The notes beneath the pieces were generated by a model. It saw only the letters and a list, made by a program, of their open reading frames with translations. It was not told the DNA's origin and did not search any database. A program made the position numbers and the translations under genes. DNA of 64,000 nucleotides from Bacilli bacterium (lineage in GTDB: Bacteria > Bacillota_I > Bacilli_A > RF39 > UBA660). Shown piece by piece: positions 8,670 to 15,983 of this stretch (the stretch's first letter is position 1; each line of letters starts with the position of its first letter). The stretch is taken from assembly GCA_900772095.1 (NCBI GenBank), contig CAAGQJ010000031.1, positions 1 to 64,000 on the forward strand, read 5' to 3'.

Positions 8670-9572
8670 ATGAATAACTTGATATCTTACATAAATGAAA
8701 AGCAAATTGGAAATTATAAAGAAAATGTATCTTTCAAGACACTTACTACATATAAAACAGGGGGAACAGCAAAGTTAGTAGTTTATCCATTAAATGTTTC
8801 TAAATTACAAGAGTTATTAAACTATTTAAGGGAAAATAATATTGATTATAAAGTATTTGGTAATGGGTCAAATATTTTAGCTAGTGATAGTGTTTATAAT
8901 GGAGTTATTATAAAACTAAGTAATTTAAAAAATATGACTTTCTATAAGGGAATAGTTGAAGTTGAAGCTGGTTATAGTTTAGTTTCTTTAGCAAATGATA
9001 TGTGCAGGAGAGGTTTTTCAGGTTTAGAGTTTGCATGTGGTATACCTGGTACTATCGGTGGTGCTATTTATATGAATGCTGGAGCGTATTTAAAAGATAT
9101 TGGTTCTATAGTAAGGGAAGTAACTGTATTAGATAAGGATTTTAAAATAAAGAAATTAAAGCATAAGGATTTAGATTTAGGATATAGACATTCTATATTT
9201 ATAAATAGTGATTATATTATATTAAGTGTTATCTTAAAGTTAAAGAAAGGTGATGTTAACTATATTAATGCTTTAACTAAAGAAAGAAAAGAAAGAAGAC
9301 AAAATACACAACCATTAGAGTTTCCTTCAGCAGGGTCAGTATTTAGAAATCCGGTAAATCTTTATGCTGGTAAATTAATTGAAGATTCTAATTTAAAGGG
9401 ATATACAATTGGAGGAGCTAAAGTAAGTGAAAAACATGCTAATTTTATAGTTAATAATGGTAATGCTTCTAGTACTGATATTAAAAATTTAATGGATACT
9501 GTAAAAGATAAAGTAAAAGAAAATTATAATATAGAATTAAAACAAGAACAAGAATTATTTAATTGGGAGTAA
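8670..9572 (+). CDS. murB: UDP-N-acetylenolpyruvoylglucosamine reductase MurB
   Basis: 300 aa FAD enzyme, which reduces the enolpyruvyl ether to UDP-MurNAc with NADPH. FAD-binding features are TYKTGGTA, GNGSNIL and CGIPGTIGGAIYMNAGAY; the C-terminal domain has PSAGSVFRNP with the catalytic Ser and ends in KVSEKHANF. The short length fits the type II MurB common in Gram-positives. The ATG at 8670 is 7 bases after AGTAGGTG; the GTG at 8661 belongs to that binding site. It is followed after 4 bases by divIB. Confidence 0.95.
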   Translation: MNNLISYINEKQIGNYKENVSFKTLTTYKTGGTAKLVVYPLNVSKLQELLNYLRENNIDYKVFGNGSNILASDSVYNGVIIKLSNLKNMTFYKGIVEVEAGYSLVSLANDMCRRGFSGLEFACGIPGTIGGAIYMNAGAYLKDIGSIVREVTVLDKDFKIKKLKHKDLDLGYRHSIFINSDYIILSVILKLKKGDVNYINALTKERKERRQNTQPLEFPSAGSVFRNPVNLYAGKLIEDSNLKGYTIGGAKVSEKHANFIVNNGNASSTDIKNLMDTVKDKVKENYNIELKQEQELFNWE

Positions 9573-9576
9573 CTAT

Positions 9577-10260
9577 ATGCCTAATAAGAAAAAGAAAAAA
9601 AGATTAAAAAAGGGGTTTATAATTATATTATTCATTTTAATGTTTATAGGATTATTTGTTATTTTTTACTATGCTTTTCCTCAGAATATAAGAAATATTT
9701 ATGTTTATAATAATAAGTATTTATCTGACCAAGAGGTAATAGAAAGTGCTAAAATAGAGGATTATCCTAATACATTTAAGTATTCTACAAAGAAAATAAA
9801 GAATAATTTACTTAAGAATCCATATATAAAGAGTGTAAAAGTAAAGAAGAAGTTTCTTTATATTATAAATATTACAGTAGAAGAGAATAAAGTATTATTT
9901 ATAAGATTAGATACTAATAAAATAGTATTTGAAAATAAGAATGAGATAGATTATAATAAAGAAGTATTGGAGGTACCTTATCTTATAAATTATGTTCCTA
10001 ATACTAAGTATGAGAATTTAATAAAGAAATTAAGTAAAATAGATGATGATATATTAAGTAAAGTTTCTGAAATAAAATATGATCCTAATGATTATGATGA
10101 AGATAGGTTTTTACTATATATGAATGATGATAATAGAGTGTATGTTACATTAACTAAATTTGATTTATTAAATAAATATAATGAAACAATACCTAAATTA
10201 GAGGGTAAAAAGGGTATTTTATACTTTGATTCTGGTAATTATTTTGAAATTTTGAAATAA
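9577..10260 (+). CDS. divIB: Cell division protein DivIB/FtsQ
   Basis: 227 aa bitopic membrane protein. A very basic cytoplasmic tail (KKKKKKRLKK) leads into one membrane span (about residues 13-34), then a POTRA-like domain (roughly residues 36-105, with NPYIKSVKVKKKF) and a beta domain. DivIB/FtsQ is a scaffold of the division complex with FtsL and DivIC. Identification rests on topology, the POTRA region and the mur operon position. It is the last gene before a terminator. Confidence 0.85.
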   Translation: MPNKKKKKRLKKGFIIILFILMFIGLFVIFYYAFPQNIRNIYVYNNKYLSDQEVIESAKIEDYPNTFKYSTKKIKNNLLKNPYIKSVKVKKKFLYIINITVEENKVLFIRLDTNKIVFENKNEIDYNKEVLEVPYLINYVPNTKYENLIKKLSKIDDDILSKVSEIKYDPNDYDEDRFLLYMNDDNRVYVTLTKFDLLNKYNETIPKLEGKKGILYFDSGNYFEILK

Positions 10261-10284
10261 AATGCTTGAAAAAAGCATTTTTTT
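10261..10284 (+). terminator. Terminator of the mur-divIB operon
   Basis: Stem AATGCTT / AAGCATT with loop GAAAA, followed by a T run, directly after the divIB stop codon. The -35 box of the downstream tRNA promoter lies in this hairpin. Confidence 0.85.
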
Positions 10285-10294
10285 ATTGTATACT
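10266..10294 (+). promoter_or_regulatory. Promoter of the tRNA-Arg gene, nested in the terminator
   Basis: TTGAAA (10266-10271), a 17-base spacer and TATACT (10289-10294) form a good sigma-A type promoter. The predicted start is about 14 bases before the tRNA 5' end. The -35 overlaps the 5' arm and loop of the divIB terminator. Confidence 0.7.
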
Positions 10295-10314
10295 GATTAA
10301 GTAATTTATTTTTT

Positions 10315-10391
10315 GCACCCATAGCTCAATTGGATAGAGCGTTTGGCTACGGACCAAAAGGTTAGGGGTTCGACTCCCTTTGGGTGCACCA
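10315..10391 (+). tRNA. tRNA-Arg, anticodon ACG
   Basis: A full cloverleaf can be drawn: acceptor GCACCCA / TGGGTGC, D stem GCTC/GAGC, anticodon stem TTTGG/CCAAA with loop CTACGGA (anticodon ACG), T stem AGGGG/CCCTT with loop TTCGACT. The discriminator A at 10388 is followed by an encoded CCA. ACG would be deaminated to ICG by TadA to read CGU/CGC/CGA, as is usual. Confidence 0.97.
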
Positions 10392-10437
10392 TTTTAAAAA
10401 TTTCCCTTGTATAAAGGGGCCTTTCTTTATTTAAAAT

Positions 10438-10460
10438 AATAGTAGAAATACTATTTTTTT
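10438..10460 (+). terminator. Terminator after tRNA-Arg
   Basis: Stem AATAGTA / TACTATT with a GAAA tetraloop and a T run, 47 bases after the tRNA. Confidence 0.85.
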
Positions 10461-10563
10461 ATTTTAAGTTAAAGTTTCTTTAGTTTTCTATTTGTTTTGT
10501 TTGTCTTTTTTGCCTGGTAAATTAGTATTATTTATGTTATTATTACTATATAATGGTGATTGT

Positions 10564-11841
10564 ATGAAAGATAGTAAGATTATTATAGTGTCAGAAAATA
10601 ATCCTTCAATTAGTAAGGATGATGATAAATGTATTAATTGTGGGTTATGTAAAGTTTGTTGTAAGAAAAGGGTTTTAATGGGTTCTGATATGGAGTGTAT
10701 TTATTGTGGGGAGTGTATTTTATCTTGTCCAGTTGGGGCGATTAAACCTAGGTATGAATACCCTGAACTAGAAAAAGTGATTAAAGCAAATGAAAAGTTA
10801 GTAATTGGTATTACAAGTCCTGCAGTTAGGGTTTCTCTTGGGGAAGCTTTTAATATGAAAAAGGGTTTGAATGTTGAAGGAAAACTTGTAAATTCATTAA
10901 GAAAATTAGGTTTTGATTATGTTTTTGATACAACTTTTGGAGCGGATTTAAATACTCTTGAGGAAGCCAATGAATTATTAAATAGAATTGATAGTGGGAC
11001 TAATTTACCTTTATTTTCTAGTTGTTGTCCTTCTTGGGTAAAGTATGTTTATGATAATCATAGGGAACTTATAGATAATATATCAACATGTAAAAGTCCA
11101 ATTGCTATGCTTAGTACTATTATTAAAGAGTATTTTAGTAAGGTAAATAATTTAGATAAGAAAAGAATAGTAGTTGTTGCAATAACGCCATGTACATCTA
11201 AGAAGTATGAGAAGACATTATATAAGGAAATTGATTATGTTATAACAACAAGTGAACTTGCTGTTTGGTTAAAGGAAAGGGAAATTAATTTTCCTTCACT
11301 TAGAAGTTCTAAGTATGATAAGTTATTTCCGCGTGGAAGTTCTAGTGGTGTAATGTATGGTAGTTCTGGAGGAGTTACTTTATCTATTTTGAGAACTATT
11401 AATTATATGTTAGATGGAAATGATAGGACTTTTTCTTTTCCTTTAAAAGTACTTAATGGTTATGATAATATAAAGACTGCTGAGGTTGTTATTAATAATA
11501 AGAATTTTCTTGTTGCGGTTATTTATACTATGCCTTCTTTGGAGAAGTTTTTAGAAAGTGGGGAGTATAAGAAATATCATTTTATTGAGGTAATGAATTG
11601 TGACCATGGTTGTGTAGGTGGTGGTGGGCAAGTGCGTGTTAAATCAAGTGAGATGGAAAATACTTATAATGAAAGGGCAAAGTCTTTAAATAAATATGAT
11701 AAAAAAGGGGATATTAGGTATCCATATAAGAATAAAGATATATTGGATTTATATAGTAATTTTTTGATGGAACTTGGTGGAGATTTGTCTTTAAAGCTTT
11801 TACATACTACTGATAATTTAAAGGAAAAAACTAAATGCTGA
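10564..11841 (+). CDS. Compact [FeFe] hydrogenase
   Basis: 425 aa. Two [4Fe-4S] ferredoxin motifs are near the N-terminus (CINCGLCKVCC and CIYCGECILSCP). The H-cluster domain follows with the three signature segments: SSCCPSW (L1), ITPCTSKKYE (L2) and EVMNCDHGCVGGGGQV (L3). All four Cys ligands of the H-cluster are present. Such enzymes make or oxidise H2, usually with ferredoxin, during fermentation. Only two FeS clusters precede the H-domain, so this is a small form. The ATG at 10564 follows GGTGAT; an upstream ATG at 10492 would add a hydrophobic leader that the family lacks. The maturases HydE/F/G are not in the window. Confidence 0.9.
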   Translation: MKDSKIIIVSENNPSISKDDDKCINCGLCKVCCKKRVLMGSDMECIYCGECILSCPVGAIKPRYEYPELEKVIKANEKLVIGITSPAVRVSLGEAFNMKKGLNVEGKLVNSLRKLGFDYVFDTTFGADLNTLEEANELLNRIDSGTNLPLFSSCCPSWVKYVYDNHRELIDNISTCKSPIAMLSTIIKEYFSKVNNLDKKRIVVVAITPCTSKKYEKTLYKEIDYVITTSELAVWLKEREINFPSLRSSKYDKLFPRGSSSGVMYGSSGGVTLSILRTINYMLDGNDRTFSFPLKVLNGYDNIKTAEVVINNKNFLVAVIYTMPSLEKFLESGEYKKYHFIEVMNCDHGCVGGGGQVRVKSSEMENTYNERAKSLNKYDKKGDIRYPYKNKDILDLYSNFLMELGGDLSLKLLHTTDNLKEKTKC

Positions 11842-11852
11842 TGGCATTTTTT
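11833..11852 (+). terminator. Terminator of the hydrogenase gene
   Basis: Stem AAATGC / GCATTT with loop TGATG; the TGA stop codon is in the loop, and a T run follows. Confidence 0.75.
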
Positions 11853-11889
11853 CTTTATATAGGAATAAATTTAATTAAGTGGTGATTAT

Positions 11890-13110
11890 ATGAAAAGAAT
11901 GTTTTTAATAGTTATATTGCTTATTAGTTTTCCTATTATAGTAATGGCAAGTGATATTCCAGTAGCGAGAATAGGAAATACATATTATGATACTTTGGAG
12001 GATGCGATTAATGCTTCGACTGGTAATGATGTAATTACTATGGTATCTAATCTTCATTTAATTGAAACAAGAGATATTAATAAGGATGTAACAATTAATT
12101 TAAATGGTTATACTATTTCAAAGGATAATTTAGTTTTCAGGGTGCAAAAGGGTAGTTTAACTTTGATAGGAAAGGGTACGATAAGGGAAACAGACCCATA
12201 TTATGCACCTATTTTGTTAAAGGGAAGTACTAATGTAAGTGATACTAATTATACTAGTTTAACTATCGATGGTGATATTCTTTTGGAGGGTTGGTCTGGT
12301 GTTTTTATAGACCAAAATGTTAATAAGGGTTATGGTATAAATGTAAGTTTAAATAATGCTAGAATAAATTCTTTAAAGGATAGTACTGGGGTAACTGGTT
12401 TGGGTGTTTATGTAAATGGTAAAATAAAAGATAATAATAATTATCCAGTTATTAATATTAAGAATGTGACAATTAATTCTAATGGTGTTGGTATTTATCA
12501 GGCTGGTTATGCGAAAACTATAATTGAAAATTCTAATATAAATGGGGATGAGGCTTCTATAGGAATAAAATCAGGTATTTTAAATATAGAAAGTGGTAAT
12601 TTTACTGCACATGGTCCTGAAAAAATTCCAACTTCTGGTTCATCATCGGGAATTAATCCTACTGGGACAACTATTCAAATAGAGTCTAATTCGGATTATA
12701 AGGGTGATATTGTAATAAATATAAATGGCGGTACATTTAAAAGTATGAATAGTCATGTTATATATGAGTATATAGGAAAGGGTACATCTACTAGGGTTAG
12801 TAATTTTTTGATTACTGGTGGTACTTTTATATCTGATAAAGATAATTTTTTGTTATCTTCTAGTTTTATAAGTAAGAATAGTCCTTTTATAAAGGGTGGT
12901 ACTTATACTAGTGACCCTTCTAGTTATGTAGTTTCTGGTTATAAGACTGAAAATTCTAATAGTGATTATGTGGTAAGTCCTGTATTTAATGAAAAAGTTA
13001 TGGAAGTTAGTAATCATAGGTATGGACTTATAACTACTCTTATATTGGGTATAGTTTTAGTTAGTACAACTTTATATATATTAAATAGTAAAAGGAGAAA
13101 ACACTATTAA
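11890..13110 (+). CDS. Secreted beta-helix-like surface protein with C-terminal membrane anchor
   Basis: 406 aa of unknown function. An N-terminal signal peptide (residues 1-20, ending in VMASD) is followed by a segment like the start of many bacterial surface proteins (IGNTYYDTLEDAINAS). Then come repeated short beta-strand units rich in Asn, Gly, Ser and Thr (for example INLNGYTIS, VNINGGTF), which suggests a right-handed parallel beta-helix of the pectate-lyase type. A single membrane span near residues 376-396 and a basic tail (NSKRRKHY) would anchor it with the helix outside. No catalytic residues could be assigned. GGTGAT precedes the ATG. Confidence 0.65.
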   Translation: MKRMFLIVILLISFPIIVMASDIPVARIGNTYYDTLEDAINASTGNDVITMVSNLHLIETRDINKDVTINLNGYTISKDNLVFRVQKGSLTLIGKGTIRETDPYYAPILLKGSTNVSDTNYTSLTIDGDILLEGWSGVFIDQNVNKGYGINVSLNNARINSLKDSTGVTGLGVYVNGKIKDNNNYPVINIKNVTINSNGVGIYQAGYAKTIIENSNINGDEASIGIKSGILNIESGNFTAHGPEKIPTSGSSSGINPTGTTIQIESNSDYKGDIVININGGTFKSMNSHVIYEYIGKGTSTRVSNFLITGGTFISDKDNFLLSSSFISKNSPFIKGGTYTSDPSSYVVSGYKTENSNSDYVVSPVFNEKVMEVSNHRYGLITTLILGIVLVSTTLYILNSKRRKHY

Positions 13111-13151
13111 AAATTTTAAATATAAGTTATAATTATTATAGAGGTAGTATT

Positions 13152-13874
13152 ATGAGTAGAAGAAAGAAAAGTAATAAGAGTTTGTTATCTTTAATATTTA
13201 TTGTATTTTTATTATTGGGTTATAATTTTTATGGTGATAAAATAGAAGAAGTTATATTAGAAAAAACAGGTAGTTATGCATCATATGATATTCAAAATAT
13301 TTCTTCTTATAGTGGTAAGGAATATATTATTATAAATAATAATGAGCCTTTATTTGAAGATAAGTATAAGACTGATAAATCATTTGAAACATATAGTTCT
13401 TTAGATATGTTAGGTAGGTCTGGGACAGCTTTTGCTAATATTGGAGTAGATTTGTTACCAACTTTAGAAAGAACGAGTATTGGAAGTGTTAAACCTACTG
13501 GGTGGCATACGGTCAAGTATGATATTATAGAGGGTAAGTATTTATATAATAGGTGTCATTTAATAGGTTATCAGTTAACTGGGGAGAACGCTAATAAGAA
13601 GAATTTAATTACTTGTACAAGGCAAATGAATATTGGTGTTATGCTTGATTATGAAAATATGGTAAGACAGTATGTTGAGAAAACTAATGACCATGTTCTT
13701 TATAGAGTAACTCCTATATTTCTTGAGGATAATTTACTTGCTACTGGGGTTCAGATGGAGGGGTTATCTGTTTCTGATAATGGGAAGAGTATTAAGTTTA
13801 ATATATTTGTTTATAATGTTCAAGATGGTATAGAAATTGATTATAAGACAGGTAATTCTTCTCTTGCAAAATAA
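13152..13874 (+). CDS. Membrane-anchored DNA/RNA non-specific endonuclease (EndA/NucA-like)
   Basis: 240 aa. A basic start and one membrane span (residues 10-26) act as an uncleaved anchor or signal. The rest matches beta-beta-alpha-metal nucleases of the streptococcal EndA type: GWHTVKYD, then the active-site segment YLYNRCHLIGYQL, in which His is the general base, followed by TGENANKKNLITCTRQMN with the metal-binding Asn. These enzymes degrade extracellular DNA for nutrition, biofilm remodelling or DNA uptake. The motif has NRCH where the classical family has DRGH, a variant common in Firmicutes homologues. It ends at a bidirectional terminator. Confidence 0.85.
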   Translation: MSRRKKSNKSLLSLIFIVFLLLGYNFYGDKIEEVILEKTGSYASYDIQNISSYSGKEYIIINNNEPLFEDKYKTDKSFETYSSLDMLGRSGTAFANIGVDLLPTLERTSIGSVKPTGWHTVKYDIIEGKYLYNRCHLIGYQLTGENANKKNLITCTRQMNIGVMLDYENMVRQYVEKTNDHVLYRVTPIFLEDNLLATGVQMEGLSVSDNGKSIKFNIFVYNVQDGIEIDYKTGNSSLAK

Positions 13875-13897
13875 AAAAGTGATTATTCACTTTTTTT
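13873..13897. terminator. Bidirectional terminator between convergent genes
   Basis: AAAAAAGTGA / TCACTTTTTT with loop TTAT lies between the nuclease gene (+) and the LtaS-type gene (-); A and T runs on both sides let it serve both strands. Confidence 0.85.
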
Positions 13898-15844
13898 AGT
13901 ATTTTCTTTATTTTCTTGTTTAGTATTTTCTTTTTTTGCTTTTTCTAATTCTTCTTTTTTTCTTTGTTCTTCTTTTAATTTGTTTTCAATGGTTTCAAAG
14001 TAATTGGATTTTAGTATAGCGTTATTTAAATCCATTTTTGTTTTTACATAATCATTTATTTTATTAATATTTTTAGTACTTATTTTTTTACCGCTTGAGT
14101 ATTTACCATTTGATACATAAGTAGAACCATCATACCAAGAACCATCTTGGAAGTATACAACTGGTATATGGGCTTTGCTAAATATATCTTGTCCTAAGTA
14201 ATAATTGGTATTATATGAAATACCGAATAAATTAAGAATAGTAGGTAAGATGTCAAGTTGTGAGTTAACTTCATTAATGTTATCTATTACTTTGCCATTA
14301 TTGTATATCATAAATGGTGTTTTATTAATTAAGTTATTGCTGGTATTTTTGTATTTATCTAGGATGCTTTTGTCTTCTAGAGTATATAGATAATGGTCTG
14401 AGAAGATAACTAAGACAGTATCATCTAATTTGTTTCTTTCTTCTAAATTGTTAAGTAATAGTTTAATAAAGTCATCTGTTTCTTTAGCTTGAATTTTTAA
14501 GCATTCAAATTCAGATAGGTTTTCTTTATCGGTTAATAATGAACAAGTTCCTTTATTTGAACTAAATGGCATGTGGGCTGAATAGGTGATAATGTAAGAC
14601 ATAGATAAGCCTTCGTTATCAAATATTAATTTACTAAATGTTTCATTTTTTAAAAGTTCAGTATCTAACCAATATGAATTATCATTGTATTGTTTAATAT
14701 CTTTTAAGCCGTAGTAATTATCATAACCGAAACTTTTGTAATTAATGCCTCGAGAATAAAATTCTTTTGTATTCATGTGAAAAGCATTGACAGAATATCC
14801 TTCATTTTTAAGTAAGTGTGGTAGGGATGCAAAGTAGTTATTTCTGCTTAAAAGATAGGCTCCTTCATTATAGTTGTAAGCAGTGGAGTATCCTGTATTA
14901 ACCATAAATTCTGAATTGAAGGTAGAGCCTCCTCCTGAAGTGAATGAGTAATGGTTATTAAAGCTTAGTGATTTTTGTTTTAGATTATATAAAGTAGGCA
15001 TAATGTTTTTATTTACTAGAAAGTCATCAACGCTTTCAAGTTGTACAATTATTAGGTTTTTTCCTTTAAATATACCTGTGTATTTATTTTTGGTACTTGG
15101 GGTATCTTCTTTGAAGTTGTTTTCAAGTAATGTTTTTTCTTCTTCGGTTACAGTTTTTTGGTCTTTAATAAAGTTTACATATATATTTCTTAATGTATAT
15201 TCATACATACCTGATATCATCATACTTTTATTATTATCATTAAATGAGTTATAGATAATACGGGGGTTACTCCAGTCATCCCATGAAACGGAACTTGATT
15301 TATTACCATATAGCATTGGAGCACTTAAGTTTAAAATTAAGAAACTTGCAATGACAATTCCGAGTTTTTTGAAGTTTGTTTTACCGTTATTATTTAATCT
15401 TCTTAATCCATATATTGAAGAAGTAAGACTTATTATAGTGATTAAAATAATCCATGGTTTAATATTGGTTAAAATGGTATCGAAATATTCCGCGCCTTCG
15501 CCAGCAATTTTAAGGGTACTGAAATCAAAGTATGTGTTAAAATATGAAAAGTATATAGAGTGTGTTAAAAATAGTGCTAAAGATATTATGTAACTGATAA
15601 TATAAATAATTTTTCCTTTTTTTCCTTTTATAGTTTTAAGTAGACCTAATATTAAAAATATCCACATAATAGTAAAGTAATTAGGCATAAATCTATAGAA
15701 TTTATAGAATTTTATAAATTTATAATAATACGCTCTAAGACTAAAGTCTAAAATAAATAGGGAAAATCCTAATATGATAAATTCTTTGTTATATATAATA
15801 TAATTTTTTATAATATTGAAATATTTAATTATTTTTTTTTTCAT
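13883..15844 (-). CDS. LtaS-type sulfatase-fold membrane protein (lipoteichoic acid synthase-like)
   Basis: 653 aa. About five membrane spans fill the first 190 residues, followed by an extracellular alkaline phosphatase/sulfatase domain. Expected active-site features are present: the metal-binding Glu in VQLESVDDF, the catalytic Thr in GGGSTFNSEFM, and VIFSDHY near the C-terminal part. This is the plan of LtaS, which polymerises glycerol phosphate from phosphatidylglycerol, but related phosphoethanolamine transferases share it. The C-terminus is a highly charged Glu/Lys-rich tail. The ATG at 15844 follows GAGGTG at 7 bases. The divergent YfhO-GtrA gene supports a role in teichoic acid. Confidence 0.8.
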   Translation of the reverse strand: MKKKIIKYFNIIKNYIIYNKEFIILGFSLFILDFSLRAYYYKFIKFYKFYRFMPNYFTIMWIFLILGLLKTIKGKKGKIIYIISYIISLALFLTHSIYFSYFNTYFDFSTLKIAGEGAEYFDTILTNIKPWIILITIISLTSSIYGLRRLNNNGKTNFKKLGIVIASFLILNLSAPMLYGNKSSSVSWDDWSNPRIIYNSFNDNNKSMMISGMYEYTLRNIYVNFIKDQKTVTEEEKTLLENNFKEDTPSTKNKYTGIFKGKNLIIVQLESVDDFLVNKNIMPTLYNLKQKSLSFNNHYSFTSGGGSTFNSEFMVNTGYSTAYNYNEGAYLLSRNNYFASLPHLLKNEGYSVNAFHMNTKEFYSRGINYKSFGYDNYYGLKDIKQYNDNSYWLDTELLKNETFSKLIFDNEGLSMSYIITYSAHMPFSSNKGTCSLLTDKENLSEFECLKIQAKETDDFIKLLLNNLEERNKLDDTVLVIFSDHYLYTLEDKSILDKYKNTSNNLINKTPFMIYNNGKVIDNINEVNSQLDILPTILNLFGISYNTNYYLGQDIFSKAHIPVVYFQDGSWYDGSTYVSNGKYSSGKKISTKNINKINDYVKTKMDLNNAILKSNYFETIENKLKEEQRKKEELEKAKKENTKQENKENTKKSE

Positions 15845-15938
15845 TACTACACACCTCAAATTTAATACTTGCTAATAAATTATAACATATTTTCTTTATC
15901 TATGTAAAATAATTAAGTAAAGTTTACATATTAAAACA

Positions 15939-15967
15939 TTGTATAAAATTTTAATATTTTGTATAAT
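15939..15967 (+). promoter_or_regulatory. Promoter of the YfhO-GtrA gene
   Basis: TTGTAT (15939-15944), a 17-base spacer and TATAAT (15962-15967). The predicted start gives a leader of about 10 bases before the ATG at 15984, and the promoter excludes the in-frame upstream codon at 15939 as the start. Confidence 0.75.
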
Positions 15968-15983
15968 GATGGTGGTGGTTGTT

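Noticed and set aside
15939..15983. Longer start for the YfhO-GtrA gene
   Set aside because: The region is a promoter (TTGTAT-17-TATAAT); the start at 15984 fits.
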